A DNA stretch of 64,000 nt from Anadara kagoshimensis (GCA_021292105.1 CM037868.1:27238139-27302138); one strand, 5' to 3'; counted from the stretch's first letter, positions 25,247 through 37,499 are shown. Notes: a model not told the origin generated them from the letters alone. Program-made: numbers and translations.

Positions 25247-25553
25247 CATACTAATCCATGTCCGAATCACAATCCAGAAGCAAAGTAAAAACTTTGGAAC
25301 TGACAAGTTAGGTCAGACACGTGAACTTCCACCGGGGAAGTGAAACCGGGTGCTCCGGAAGGGTAAGCACCTCCTGTTTAGCTAGCTACACCCGCCACGT
25401 GTTAAATCAAAATTGTGTGAAAGGAACGTGGAACTATGAGACGTCAAATATATCCAGGGCAATCCTGGACACAGAAACATCAAACTTATCAACAATACTG
25501 TGGTGACGGCCATAAAACTTTTTGAGGGTCTTGATAAGCCTAGGCTTGCAATA
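25247..25553 (-). repeat. 308-bp inverted repeat, right copy
   Basis: It is the reverse complement of 21806-22113, about 3.1 kb away from it. Divergence is moderate, for example ACCGGGTGCTCCGGAAGGGTAAGC against the left copy's GCTTATCCTTCCAGAGCACTCGG read backwards. Confidence 0.85.
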
Positions 25554-28009
25554 ATTTGAAATATGCATTTCACTTGTCAATAAATATGATAAAGGGTTTC
25601 TTTAAATAAAATGAACTAAGTAACTTGTAGGAATAAATAATCTGAAAATAAACTGTATAGGTATTGGTAATCCAAAAATCATCTGAAATAAATGCATTAT
25701 ACATGTATGATGTATCATAAAATCATATGAAAATAAACTACACATACATTTTGTATTCTGTATTCTTGAAAATAAACAAAACAATTAATTAAAACAGAAT
25801 GATTTAATGTAGTGCCAGTATAACAAATTCAAATACAGTAAAAGATATTTACATAGATTCTTGCACAATAAAAGTGAATGCGTTATATTGTGATAAATTT
25901 CATAAAAATCTGAAATAAATGTACATATATCAACTTTAAAAAATATGAAATGTTTGAATTACAGTAAATCTAAATACACTGATACATGTAGTACAAGAAT
26001 CTTTGTGATCCATTTCTGAATTTTCTGTGTTATCAACTTCAAGTATGTTTTCTGCTGGTACATCCATACTTGCTGTGGTTACTTTGAATAGAAAACATTC
26101 AAAATTAGCATCAATGTTATAAAAACCTATGGTATTTGTAGCTGTGGAATCATCAGCAACAGTAGCAGTAGTGATACCTGAAGGATCTAAATTGCATTAA
26201 TTACATTTTTGCAATGTGTGCGTTTTCAACCTGGACCACAATATCTGCAAACACCATCTCCTATGGTACTGCTCTGTTTCTGATAACTAAACTGAACTTT
26301 GGCTTTTAAAATCCACCTCTAACCCTTGAAATGGCAAAACTTTTCAAATTTCTAAAAAAAGTAATTTACAGTCTAAAAAGTGTAAATGAAAACATTTTTT
26401 TGTAATTTCCCATATCATGACTTCTCCTATTCTGCAAAGTTTCTGAAATTTAACATACTATAATATGCTCCTTGCCAGCCTGTGTACCTGTAAATATGTG
26501 ATACAACTGCCAACTTCTGATCTGAAACAGTAAACATACGTTGTTTTAAAATTTGCATGCACTGCAACAGTTAACTCAACGCCAGATAATTGTTGTTCAG
26601 ATGGTTTTCTAGCAAACTGTCCCTCTTGTGACTCTAAATGTAATTAAAGTGTAAAAAAATCCAATATCAGCTGATTCCTGAGTCACATAGTGACTACATG
26701 GGGTAAGCTGGGCGATCTGGATGTTTGATTTTCGTGGCATTTTTCTACAAAATTGAACTAAAATTAAACAAAACTGTTTAAAGATTATATTAAAAACACA
26801 CCAAATCATCATTGACTATCTTCCTGTGCAATAAAAAGTGCGAGTGACGGTTTCTATCCGGTATCAAAATGACCGGTGTTCTAAATGCTATAATTTTTAA
26901 CCCAATCGGTGTGGGATGCGATTCTGTCAATTCAATTTACCGGGCATAAACTCCAAATGCACCGCCCACTTGATTTTGACCTTTCACGATACCACAGTTT
27001 ATGTCTATGATTTCAGGATTTTAATTAGTTATGAGGAGTGTTTAATTGTTGTGGTCGTCTAGAAAAATCAATTTTCTATCAAACAGATACAAAAATATAA
27101 ATAGTTTAAGTTAAACACACAATTTAATTAATGATTTATTGCGTCAACCCTAAAATTCAACTTCGAGGTGACGACAAAGCGCCATCTGCCGACCAAATTT
27201 GAATTACCCCCTTGAACGGCCCTGAAGATTAAATCGCGGGTTTAACGGAAAAATCGAAGCTGGCCTTTCAACTGCGTGGACGGTCAATATCCTTTAAAAA
27301 AAACTAGATCACCTATACAATGTTACGATGAGCTTTGTGCCATTTTTGTTGTAGTGAAATCTGAGCAATATATTCCCTTTTCCATCGAGCCCAAAACTGT
27401 TTTTTTTTAAATATTTTTTAAAATATTTTTTTCCTTCTCAGTAAAACAGGAATTTGAATATGCTCTGAGAATAAAATGTTAGGAAACATGAAATGAATGA
27501 ATACATGTTTGATAGTAAATTTTATCCGAGACTATTATTTTTTTTTACGTTTATCTTACAGTGACGTTAAGATTACGTCACAACTTAAGGAACACCTGTG
27601 TGTTAAAGTTGCCATAGCGACGTCAAATATTCGAATTTTAAGACAAGATTTACATTTTTGGAATGACATGAAAATGTACTTTCAGAATTTGATAAAAACT
27701 CAAAATCAATATAAATTCAATTTAAACATTAAATTACACTTTGATCAAACAATATAACAAACTGATCAACCGGTATTATAAAATAAGTAAAGACTAACAA
27801 TATTTAGAATGGCAAAAATTTATATAACTTGAATGACAAGCTAAAAAACTCACAATACAACATAATAATAAACAATACATAATTAATATGACCCCAGCCC
27901 ATAATGTTACTTAATGTTTGATGGGTTGAAGATTGGTTAAATTAAATGTTGGATGCAGATTTTAGAAAAGTTGAACATAATTTGGAGTTTATGTGAGAAG
28001 TCTGGCTAA
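25554..28009. other. No recognisable gene
   Basis: Short open frames here have no recognisable domain and an AT-rich composition. The sequence near 27150-27300 is more GC-rich (GACGACAAAGCGCCATCTGC) but was not identified. Confidence 0.45.
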
Positions 28010-28660
28010 ATGTAACACAATACCGCATCACTGGACCAATAACCAATAGATTTGATAGTAGGTAGAGGCACTCCAAGCTTATATTACTCAACCAAGTGGC
28101 ACCACCTCTTCTAGAAGAGTGTCCTTTAACATTATTTGGTTTTCCCCCACAGCTTTCAGGAAAATATTAAGCTAAGTAGAAAAAAGGTGGTAAGTCAGAA
28201 GGGACCTAATGTCCACCAAAAATAAGGGACCTAAAGGGTCTGCATTAGGAAATCATGCTAAAAGCAACTGTACTGCATTAGCTGGGCATAGCAAATTACC
28301 AACATAAGGCAAAATAATGTCCAATTCTTTCTGTCTATATTGTATAGTCTTCGTATGTCTAAGGCGTAATAAATATCCCCAGGAACATGCAGTAATGTCA
28401 GTTCGCCTAAGATCTTTATTTGGTTGAAAGCGTCCATGAACAGTCACATTTCCTGGGCGAAGTAATCCATAGAATGCAACAAGCACACCAAAAAGAGATG
28501 TCCGACACACAATTCAAATTTAACGTAGCTCTTTTCTTCAATAACTGTGTAGGTGTTATGGCATCAACTGGAACTTGAGCTGTTCCTAGTACTCTCTTAA
28601 CACCCATAAGCAAAAGTTTGATATGAAAGGCATTATGAACAGGAACCGGCAAATCCATTC
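28010..28660 (-). pseudogene. DIRS-type tyrosine recombinase
   Basis: The minus-strand frames give FYGLLRPGNVTVHGRF with the first catalytic arginine (near 28457). Next come RRTDITACSWGYLLRLRHTK, with TIQYRQKELDIILP, and LCPANAVQLLL. Further left, in another frame, is GHSSRRGGATWLSN at about 28086-28124, with the histidine codon at 28119-28121 and the arginine at 28110-28112. The tail IGPVMRYC resembles the usual GDW-S-A-RYC region before the tyrosine. These enzymes integrate the circular cDNA of DIRS elements. A frame change between the two halves and an upstream one near 28515 inactivate it. Confidence 0.8.
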
Positions 28661-28919
28661 ATGTTTGAAATAATGTTGAGATATTGCTGAATCGACGCAT
28701 ATTTAAAATGTTTAACATTCACTAGAAAAGCTATATACATTTGAATCAATTATGAAAATGCTGGAACAGCTGGCAAATTAACTGAACTACAGAATTGCAC
28801 ATAACAATGCATCTGGGATTTATAAGTGGATATTGTAACACTAGCCCACGCCTTTCTTTTGTGTGCTGTAATAGTGTCCCTTAAGCTTCCTGTTGAACCA
28901 CCTGCAAAAAAAATTGATG

Positions 28920-29040
28920 TGCTCATCTTGAGCCTGAGGAAAATCCAAATTCCAGTTTATATAAAAATAGTCACCACAGTAATAACCAACACCACCCTCT
29001 GAAGAGGCGTCAGTCTGTAAAGAGGTGACAGGACGTGTAT
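28920..29040 (-). pseudogene. DIRS-type RNase H fragment
   Basis: The minus strand reads TSLQTDASSEGGVGYYCGDY, then FYINWNLDFPQAQDEHIN. The TDAS aspartate, the glycine-rich turn and the xDxPxxxxxHIN segment fit the RNase H of Ngaro/DIRS elements that follows reverse transcriptase. The remainder of the domain between 28660 and 28920 is too decayed to follow. Confidence 0.65.
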
Positions 29041-29276
29041 CGTGTATAAAAAAAGTACGATTGAAAGTAGTTAAAAAGATTTGCCACCAATGTAAATCAC
29101 AGAAAAAATCGTCTGTTAATATTGCCTTATGGTAACTATTTTTAATCCTTCTTTAATATCTATAACTCTTCGTAGAAAGTTCTACCCCGGTAAATAACTT
29201 GTGCTGCCCAATTAAATGGCAACAAAAAGTAATTTGGTATCAAACAGTAAGTTGGCACATTATTGTCTGTAAGTGT

Positions 29277-29516
29277 TCACTTCAAACCAGTGACAGGGTA
29301 ATTGGGTGGGTGCATAGCCACAGACCTATACGCCGAAGACAAATTAATTATTGCTAAGTAGCAACCTTTTGTGATAAATTGTTTAGCTACTCGGAGATCC
29401 ATATAAACACAACTACAGTCACTAGTGACAAGATCATTTAGTGACTGCCCATTAGAACGACTAGCATCATGTATTAAACATACTTTAGAGGGAGATAGCG
29501 CCAAGTGCTCTAACAA
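29277..29516 (-). pseudogene. DIRS-type reverse transcriptase N-terminal fragment
   Basis: The 79-codon open frame has KVCLIHDASRSNGQSLNDLV, then DLRVAKQFITKGCYLAIINL with SSAYRSVAMHPPNYPVTGLK. These correspond to RT motifs 1-3 of DIRS-type elements (K-RLIHD-S, the aspartate-containing block and AYR-PxHP). The catalytic position in the last block reads IINLSSAYR, where KxDLxxAYR is expected, so the first catalytic aspartate appears lost. The YxDD block was not found downstream (29050-29270). Confidence 0.75.
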
Positions 29517-29734
29517 TATGAGGTTTACATTCTTTAACTACATAATTACCAAGGGTAATTTCAAATACAATCTGCTTTTCAACTTCTTGTTTATATTGAT
29601 TGCAAGAAAAAATAATTATTGACTTCGGTGGGCACTATGGACTGTTCAGAGTCATCATCAATAATGCGAAAACCAAACTTTACACCATCTAAAATAAAAA
29701 GCAAGATCGATATCATCTGGGGTAAATAAAGGGA

Positions 29735-30960
29735 TCAAGCCTGTAGATTAAGTCCCCCTGTGCTTTCTGCATGATTAGATGATGGATCTGTGCAGTCCAC
29801 GATGCCACCCACTACTTCTTTGGATGATTGACGGCAACATGGTCGGCAGAAAAACAAATATCCACACATGAGCGAATTTGCAAATAGGAAAATCACAGCT
29901 ACCCCATTGAATTTTCTGCAAATCTCCAAGCCATCAGGGGCATATGGGCCACGTTGGCGGGGGCGACTAATATTGTCCCTTTTGGTACCTTGACGAGACT
30001 GAGACACATTGCCTTGCAAGATTTGTGTTGTTGTTTTATATTGTTTAGGAATCAATTGAAAATCCTGCAAACGTTGCTTCACGCATCCCCACTGAAAACA
30101 GTCCTTGTGCTGAAGCTCGCGGTATTCCTGGTCATACAGTAGAACACTTACCCCGATATATTTCCTAAAAAAACTGTTTATCGATTTTTGATATTCAATA
30201 AAGCCATTAATGTAGTCTGGTCAAGTTTCACACTTCCCATCATAACTTTAAGAATTTCATTGCTTCCATAGTTCCACTGCTCGATGGAAAGTTTATAAAA
30301 CTCCCTAGTATCAAGTTTTTTCGTATAGCGTACATGTATGCTTGAAGTCTTTATAGTAGCGGTCTCGTTATCTTCCTGTAAATATAACTGGGCTGGGTCA
30401 GTCCAAATATACTGATGAACCAATCTTGGTTTGCCTTTAGTTGTGTCGGCAGACGAAAGTCTGGCTCTAGCATTATCACACACACCTGAAATTGACTCGT
30501 GTTTATCCCGCTGCAAAATTGAATTTAAAAAATCGTTTATTTTTCTGGAGGATCAGAGTTCCTGATGCCGGCCCCTGGTTTATTAATGTTAGTTTGCGAT
30601 GATACTTGGTTGGGTTGGTGAAGAGCAGATATTTATTCTCTACAAGTTTCTATTTGCTTAACAAGTTCTAACTTCCGGCGATGTAATTGGAGACTTTCCA
30701 ATTCTTTTTCTAGCATATCGACCTCTGTTGATAATCTGACAGGCCTCGGAGTCGATCCTTGTCGCAAAATCGGACCAGGTGTAGCTTGTATGGGATCTTC
30801 TTCCTCATTTACAGTTACAGGACTGTTCATAGTTTTTGATGTAGGTGATTTTGGGGAACCCCAAAGTCAGTACCACTTGCCATATACATATCACTGTCAC
30901 TATGATTATCCCAGTCAAGCCACGTGGATCTGGGGTTCTCGCACTCCGATGTGTAATTAC
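29735..30960 (-). pseudogene. DIRS-type ORF1 (gag-like) region
   Basis: This is built from several minus-strand frames. An acidic start is near 30950-30850 (TWLDWDNHSDSDMYMASGTD). A coiled-coil-like segment lies at 30633-30830 (LEKELESLQLHRRKLELVKQ). A globular part is at 30178-30516 containing LVHQYIWTDPAQLYLQ. A 29735-30082 part has EICRKFNG followed by closely spaced cysteines and a histidine, split over two frames, which resembles the C-C-H-C cluster of Ngaro gag-like proteins. At least three frame breaks are present. The start chosen is the most upstream protein-like reading, not a verified initiation codon. Confidence 0.6.
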
Positions 30961-31071
30961 GGAGAAAAGTCAATTGTTTATCCGTTCGTGGCCATAGATC
31001 GTTATGTCGATCTATATGGCAGTGACAGAACTATTCTTATAATGTCAATTATGTACTAAATACACAATTAA

Positions 31072-31272
31072 AAAACAAAAATGTGCTGCTTCGGCCTGCC
31101 TGGCCCTGAAAAAGTTGGCGTCATACGTAAACATCTGGTGGCCAGTGTGAGGGTAAAGCCACGACATTTGCGGTAATGCTACTCGCAGTGAAGACAGGGA
31201 GGGGATGTTTGGGAGGGAAAAACAAAAATGTGCTGCTTCGGCCTGCCTGGCCCCGAAAAGTTGGCGCTATAC
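31072..31272. repeat. 55-bp direct repeat pair
   Basis: AAAAATGTGCTGCTTCGGCC and the following CTGCCTGGCCC(T/C)GAAAA-GTTGGCG occur at 31072 and again 147 bp downstream. They lie next to the presumed 5' end of the DIRS-like element and may be part of its terminal repeats or a local duplication. Confidence 0.6.
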
Positions 31273-31524
31273 GAAAAAACATGCGTTGCATAGAAGATTA
31301 CCTTCCAATATGAGGAGTTGGTGCGCAAGGGAGATAATAGATAGTGCTTAACCTAATAATGCAAGGGATATCAATGGGTAATTTTGTCAAGGAGGGACTC
31401 AGTTATTATTTAAATCGTTTATCTGTACTTTAAATCTAATGAAGGTGTATATTTGAATTTACAGTCACCTTAAGCAAATTACGCATCTAATATCCACTCA
31501 GAAATTTTCTGCATTGAGAACAAA

Positions 31525-31707
31525 TACAGTCAAACCTGTCTATAAAGGTCACCCAAGGGAACCAGTAATAGTGGTCTTTATGGACAGGTGACCTTTATAT
31601 ACAGGTTCAAATAATATTAATAAAGAACAATTGGGATAAAAATTTACTGGCCATTATAAGCAGATGGTCCTTATATAGAAGTGGCCTTTAAGGTAGGTTG
31701 GAATGTA
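31525..31707. mobile_element. 183-bp MITE-like element with terminal inverted repeats
   Basis: The left end TACAGTCAAACCTGTCTATA pairs with the right end AGGTAGGTTGGAATGTA, and TAAAGGTCAC pairs with GTGGCCTTTA. Internal copies of GGTCTTTATGGACAGGTGAC form a further hairpin. Either a TA duplication is included in the ends or the target duplication is degraded. No coding capacity. Confidence 0.55.
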
Positions 31708-32244
31708 TCAACAATTTTCCTACAAATTGCTTCTGACCCAAAGTTATTTCCGTAATTGGCATTTAAAATAGGTAAAACATGTATTTTCTTTGCATTGTCT
31801 GTCTATACTGGTGATATTCTATTTTGCCCCAACCACTGTCAGTTTACAAAAAAGAATTTAATTAGAAATATTACAACATGAAACAACGAAACGAGATTTG
31901 TTCTCTTTGTAAAGGATGAGGAAGATCACGAGGTTTCAACAAAGGGCCTGTATTGTTCATCTGAGATTACATGTTTCATTGATGATTGCCTATATGTTTT
32001 AATTCCAATCGAAAAAGATTTAGTCACTTGATGTATTGAGGTGTGTATCACAGTAACTGTATCGATGAAAATATCTTATGAAACCGGAAACACGGACATT
32101 TTTACATAAAACAGTTTTTTTGAACTATTTTTTAAATTGATTAGAATTAAACAGGTACAGGAATTAAACTACATGAAATTCACCACGTTTGAAGCAAAAG
32201 ACTACACGTTGTATGCATCCTGTAAAAAAAGATTTTACTTTTTG

Positions 32245-32861
32245 ATTCATGTCCGGCGTAGCACATGTTTTCCAAACTTTTAGATATGAAAATCAATTAT
32301 TTTTCTATCATGTCATATACCGTTGTAAAGTGTGCATTTTGTCGTAACTAAATGAGCACCAAGGTACATACCATCTTATTCAGAAAATAAAACGCAAAAC
32401 TTTTTAAAATCCTTGCGGGGATCTACTATGCATTGTAGCCATACAGACGACAGGAAGTATAAAACTGTGAACTGTGCATGTACTTCACACCGGTAAGATC
32501 GTCTGACTAAAGGGAGACTACCCAAACAAAACAGTAGCTGTAAACAATCAAATTTGTAAGAGTTGTTTTTACTTGTTAAGCGATCGTACCCACGATGAAT
32601 AGGCAAATCCAGGATAAACTTACCATTGCCCGGATGATTGCAACTTCCGTTTGTCTGTTCCAAAAGTAAACAATGGCAAATCCCCGCAAGGATTTTAAAA
32701 AGTTTTGCGTTTTATTTTCTGAATGAGATGGTATGTACCTTGCATGGTGCTCATTTATCACGACAAAATTCATACTCCACAACGGTATATGACATGATAG
32801 AAAAATTATTGATTTTCATATCTAAATGCTTGAAAAACATGTGCTACGCCGGACATGAATT
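32245..32861. repeat. Long palindrome: 180-bp arms around a 257-bp spacer
   Basis: The left arm 32245-32422 (ATTCATGTCCGGCGTAGCAC to AATCCTTGCGGGGAT) is the reverse complement of 32680-32861, with few mismatches and a small indel. The spacer has weaker pairing between its ends (ACAGACGACAGGAAG and CAACTTCCGTTTGTCTG). No family recognised. Confidence 0.85.
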
Positions 32862-34905
32862 AAACAGTAGGTGATTAAGTCGAAAGGTTTAACTACATGT
32901 CAGCACAGATATTGTAAAGTAGATACTTTAAACTAGTTAAAAATTCATAAAATCATACAATTTCTAGATTTTAGATATTTTCAGATGTATCAACCTTAGG
33001 ACAAATAGAATTTAATCCGTAGAACACCTGGTTGTGTAAGAGAAACTATTGAATGAGCCTTTAATGTATGAGAACAGTTTTAATCACTAATATATTCTTC
33101 AGTTGGTCTCTTGTTTGAAAATGATAAATAATATTTAGTTCATGGCACTAAGACTATCATTAATTTACAAATCTAGAAATGTTGAATTGATATGACAAAT
33201 GGCTCGGCTTTGCTTGAAATGTATTCAATTTTTGCAAATACAATGATTAGGGCCAATTTGTTGTTATTTATCTAAGCAAAGTATTTGTCAGAATGATTCA
33301 ATACATTAACACATTTATGGCAAAATACGCCTTATTTAAAAAATTCAATTTTTGTAAGTGTTCGGTTTTTTATTTTCCAATTTATTACGGTTTTCGTTAT
33401 TTCTTGCATTTTCATTTAAGACCGAAAAACGACGCATAATCCTAAATTAAGATAGTCAATACATTCTAGAATTATTCGATTTCCTTTATACAAGACGACA
33501 CTTGATAAGTAGATCTCCATTGATCGCGAAGGCTTAAGACGCCCCAATATCTACATGTCCAAATTGTTTTTATAAGAACGTGTGGCGCGCAGAATGTAAA
33601 CTTATATTTGTTTACTATATTTAAGAGAAAGCAAAAACACAATTTTTTTCAGATTTTCAATAGTACGCGTATAAAAATGAGCAGTTAGTTTTCTCTGGAA
33701 AACAAACAGTAGGAACTATCAACAAAATAGTGACTATGACTCGAGATCTGTTTGTAAAAATGATTTTCTGATTTGTTTTTATATAAGTCTACGATAGTAC
33801 AAAATATCGAAATCCTACGTAGCCCCATGTACAATCACACACCGACAGGAGTAATCATATTTACTCAACGTTGATCAGGCTGTCACGTGGCTGTAGCGAT
33901 GCAATAGGAAATTATTAGTCCATTCAGCTTTAATTGTCGTTAGGAAATGAACATAGATTGACAAGTCCGTATATATTGAAATTAACAATTTCGATCAATT
34001 CAGGTCTGACCGTTTGTCATGCCAATATATAGAAGATGCTTAATCTTTGTATAAAACATTATCTATTCTTTTATAGGACAAATAATGATTTAATGTAAGA
34101 GTGACACCGAACGTTTAAAGCGTATTCAAATACTTAATTTGTCGGAGATATGTATTGTTCTTCCCAATAATGCCGAAGGTGTTATAACACATGGATTTAT
34201 TAAATAAAATTACAAAATCAAAAGAATTGTGATGCTTAAGATATCTACACTCTCCATGATGTAAATTGCAACAAAAGTTTCGAAATAATGGATGGATTTT
34301 ATATTAGGTAAGATATTTTATTTATTTTTTATTTTTGATTTTATCAATTGACATAATGGAATTAGGTTTTATTAATACAGGGAGTTTACTTATCTTACAA
34401 CTAAGTCTATCTTTATCTCCGATTGTCTTATGACTTATCACAAAAAGTTTAAAATAGACTAATTTTACTTAAACTGTCTCCATGATTTTATTAGTTAAGG
34501 GTGTACGACCATCCCACAACAAACGATATCGGTATCATAACCGGTTTTATTTAACTAAATAGTTCTAAACTATCCGTAAGGATAGAAAATACAGAGGTTT
34601 TGCCTACGTTATTGTCTGTTGTTCCCCCGATGTTAAATTGGTAAAGTGTATAACAAAGCGATAAAATACGTGGTTTAGGTCGTCACTTTAGTTCCATGAA
34701 TAAAGAAAATGGATGTAACTAGAGCAGTCTCTTGAGAAACCAACTTAGTCCATTTGTTATTTCTAAGACTGTACCTTTTGATTTTTTACTGATGCACTTA
34801 AATGTGGTATGTGACACATAACGATGTTAACAATTTAAAATCCACACTTAGACATGGATGATATGGAGTGGACACGGTATTGGGCGGACGGACAGAGATA
34901 TGTAT
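32862..34905. other. No recognisable feature
   Basis: This is AT-rich sequence without a supported open frame, tandem repeat or transposon motif. Confidence 0.45.
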
Positions 34906-35485
34906 AACAAGAGGCCAAGATGGGCCTGCAATGCTCAACTCGCAAAATTGGTATATTTTCCTAAAATTGGGTCAATGAAAAATGTCTCGGAAGAAACCGT
35001 AACATATGTTAAACGGCCAGGTATCTCAACTGTCATTATCTGATCAAATTGCCAATCTATAACAATTTGAAGTCATTTTACGACTTTTCTTCAAAATTTA
35101 ACGCAAAAAAAAAAAAAAAAAAAAAAAATAAAAATAAAAAAAACGAGCAACTTTTTTTGTTTGAATTTCACGAATTGAACAAACTATATGCCTAATACCC
35201 AAGAGATGCCATATATCATATCGGATTTTTTTTTCTCTTATCGTCGATTTAAAAGATTTTTGTACCCCTAGGTCACTCTGACCTAGCTATGGTAGCCATG
35301 CCAACACCACGAACATATCTAAATTGCACTGGCCCATATATACTTCTATCCAAGTTTCATTGAAATATGTCTGGTAGTTTCAGAGTTCAAAGTTTAAAAA
35401 GGTGCAAAAGACGCACACACGCACCCAAATACACATGCTGAGTTATGCCATAAACTCGCATGGCCTTCAGTCAGGTGAACTAAAA
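34906..35485 (+). mobile_element. AACAAGAGGCC...CAGGTGAACTAAAA interspersed repeat, about 580 bp
   Basis: It starts AACAAGAGGCCAAGATGGGC and ends GTCAGGTGAACTAAAA, the same termini (reversed) as the 1.86-kb element at 47360-49216. A poly-A run with AAATAAAAATA lies inside (35104-35141). Non-coding. Such repeats are, to my knowledge, widespread in bivalve genomes. Confidence 0.65.
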
Positions 35486-36392
35486 TCATCAGTTCAAGAT
35501 GATCAGCTAGAATCTCGTTAAGACGTTTTAAGTATTTTGTTTACCTGGAATGTTAAAATTCCGAAATGTGCATTGCCGATATTTATTTTCATACGTAGTA
35601 ATGCGGTCGTTTAGCATTTATAGTCCTATGAATATCACAAGTCTCAAACTGGAAGAAAATGGAAATACGCAAGGCTAATATATAGATTTGAAATCATACA
35701 ATTTGTCACTATCTTGTCACTAAATCTACTTGTAGTGCCAGATATGGAGATATGTACCAGGGACTAGTATCTCGAAACTCCTTTAAGACTTGCGAATACG
35801 TAACGTTTAATTAAGACGGTCTTAAGATGTTTATCTTTATCTCGAAGCACTCTTAAGTCGTAATCGGAACATTTTCTTAACTTTAAGAGAATGGACATCC
35901 CTTATCTCTAACTTAGGATCCGTGTCAGAGTGGTAAATATATACTGATGATAATAATTGAAGTAAATCCTTGATATTTCAGGTAGACTGTAATGATATTC
36001 ACACACACATACACACACAGGCGCGCGCGCGCTCACGTTATTACAATGAAATATTATACATATATTGCCTTTGAATGAGGGAGATATGGACATTTGTTCA
36101 CCCGCAACAAATTATATTCCCGAGGGCGAATACCGAAATGAAAGATCATCATTGTAATAAACAAAGAATGTTTTGTAATCGTTAAAAGAACATAAATCTC
36201 TCTCGGGGTCAATTTTTCTTCTATCGGAACTAATCGGAGGTCGAAACCGATTCTCTTGTTTAGCGTAATATCATTGTGACGTTACGGTGTGTTCCGAAGA
36301 GGTGGGATGGGATACACAATGTTTCTCCAACATGATCACATGATGCAATTCAATTACCAACCGTATAGTATTTTTCTAATAAGGTATAATAA
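35486..36392. other. No gene; CA/CG dinucleotide run at 36000-36034
   Basis: The run ACACACACATACACACACAG is followed by GCGCGCGCGC, alternating purine-pyrimidine sequence capable of Z-DNA. Nothing else recognised. Confidence 0.55.
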
Positions 36393-36485
36393 TGTCATGT
36401 GCTAATTTTGAATTTTTATCAAAATATTGCATTCAAAATCAGCACATGCATTATATTAATAAAAATTCAAAATCAGCACACGACA
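36393..36485. repeat. Second double hairpin of the CATGTGCTGATTTTGAAT family
   Basis: It has the same arms as the copy at 24374-24497, with CTAATTTTG for CTGATTTTG in the first arm and GCACACGACA at the end. Confidence 0.8.
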
Positions 36486-36546
36486 ATAATATTAATTGCC
36501 TTGTAATATAGAGTGACAGCGCGCATTATGGTTTCTGCACCAATTG

Positions 36547-36606
36547 AGTAACTGAGTTTGTTGAGTGTCCTTTCTGTATACGGGGTTTGAAACCCTGGCA
36601 GGTTTG
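36547..36606 (+). repeat. tRNA-like fragment, possible SINE head
   Basis: TAACTGAGTTTGTTGAGTGTC resembles an A box and D arm, and GGGGTTTGAAACCC 25-30 bases later resembles a B box. The anticodon arm is incomplete. Low confidence. Confidence 0.3.
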
Positions 36607-37385
36607 GCCAATATTTGAAAATAGCTAGTGACTGTATCAATCTGTTGTATTTAGAAATAATCATAGACACGGTTACTTGGGATGAGACCTTCTTTAAAAC
36701 CGGATTTATTCATGGTTGTCTCTATCAAAAATCATGTATATTTTAAAAAGGGGCAAACATGAAATTGTCTAAAATAAGAATAATAGGCTTGGCTATGAAA
36801 TTTTTCCGAAAATGGTTTCCAGAATTTAAAACGCTGGTGGAAATAGTTGATGAAATCAAATGATCCTGTTATATACCGGTATTGAATTTATTGAATGATA
36901 AATTCAAAAGAATAGTATATGACAACAATTCCACATGAACTGTGGAAAACATATGCGCGTATAACAAGTAGCTAATGGGTAGTAATATAAGGCATCAGAA
37001 CAATACAGAAAACGGAAACTGTGCATTCCGTATCTTATCTTTTCAAACTTTTTTTGATATTTTGATATGTGTTTTACAAAGTTTATTTTTAGTAAGAAAT
37101 GGAGTTTTATTCGTTGTACAATAACGAAAAAACACAACTTTCAATTAAAATGTCGTCATCATCAATTTGATCAAGAAAAACAGCACAATCTTTAATAACT
37201 TTCATCATCGACATTCAAAATAGGGGTAAACTACAATGACCTAGCGAAAAAAGCAGTAAACTACCATATAGTTTTTCCCCTTTTTTTTTAACAAATCATT
37301 GTTTTAATTATACCCTTTCTTATTTTAGTCAAAGAAAAATGTTTAATCCATGAAGGTTTGAACTCGCAATGAAAATACAACCTGA
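36607..37385. other. No recognisable feature
   Basis: AT-rich sequence; short minus-strand frames lack recognisable domains. Confidence 0.45.
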
Positions 37386-37389
37386 AATA

Positions 37390-37458
<69 letters not shown>

Positions 37459-37459
37459 A
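37386..37459. repeat. (AATC)n followed by (AATA)n microsatellite
   Basis: About eight AATC units pass directly into about eight AATA units, suggesting that one array arose from the other by a C-to-A change and expansion. Confidence 0.9.
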
Positions 37460-37499
37460 ATTTAGAATGATAAAACGCAAATTGCTTCATTGCCATTCG

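Larger units (their letters stand above)
28010..30960 (-). mobile_element. DIRS-like (DIRS/Ngaro type) retrotransposon, decayed, minus strand
   Basis: Reading leftward, the minus strand carries an ORF1-like region, a reverse transcriptase piece, an RNase H piece and a tyrosine recombinase ending in HxxR. That order and the recombinase in place of an integrase define DIRS-type elements. Reading frames are broken in each part. Split direct or inverted termini could not be recognised; a 55-bp direct repeat lies just beyond the 5' end (31072-31272). Whether it belongs to DIRS or Ngaro is not settled. Confidence 0.8.

Noticed and set aside
32376..32782. Two overlapping minus frames across the palindrome as a gene
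   Set aside because: They mirror each other through the inverted arms and share no recognised domain.
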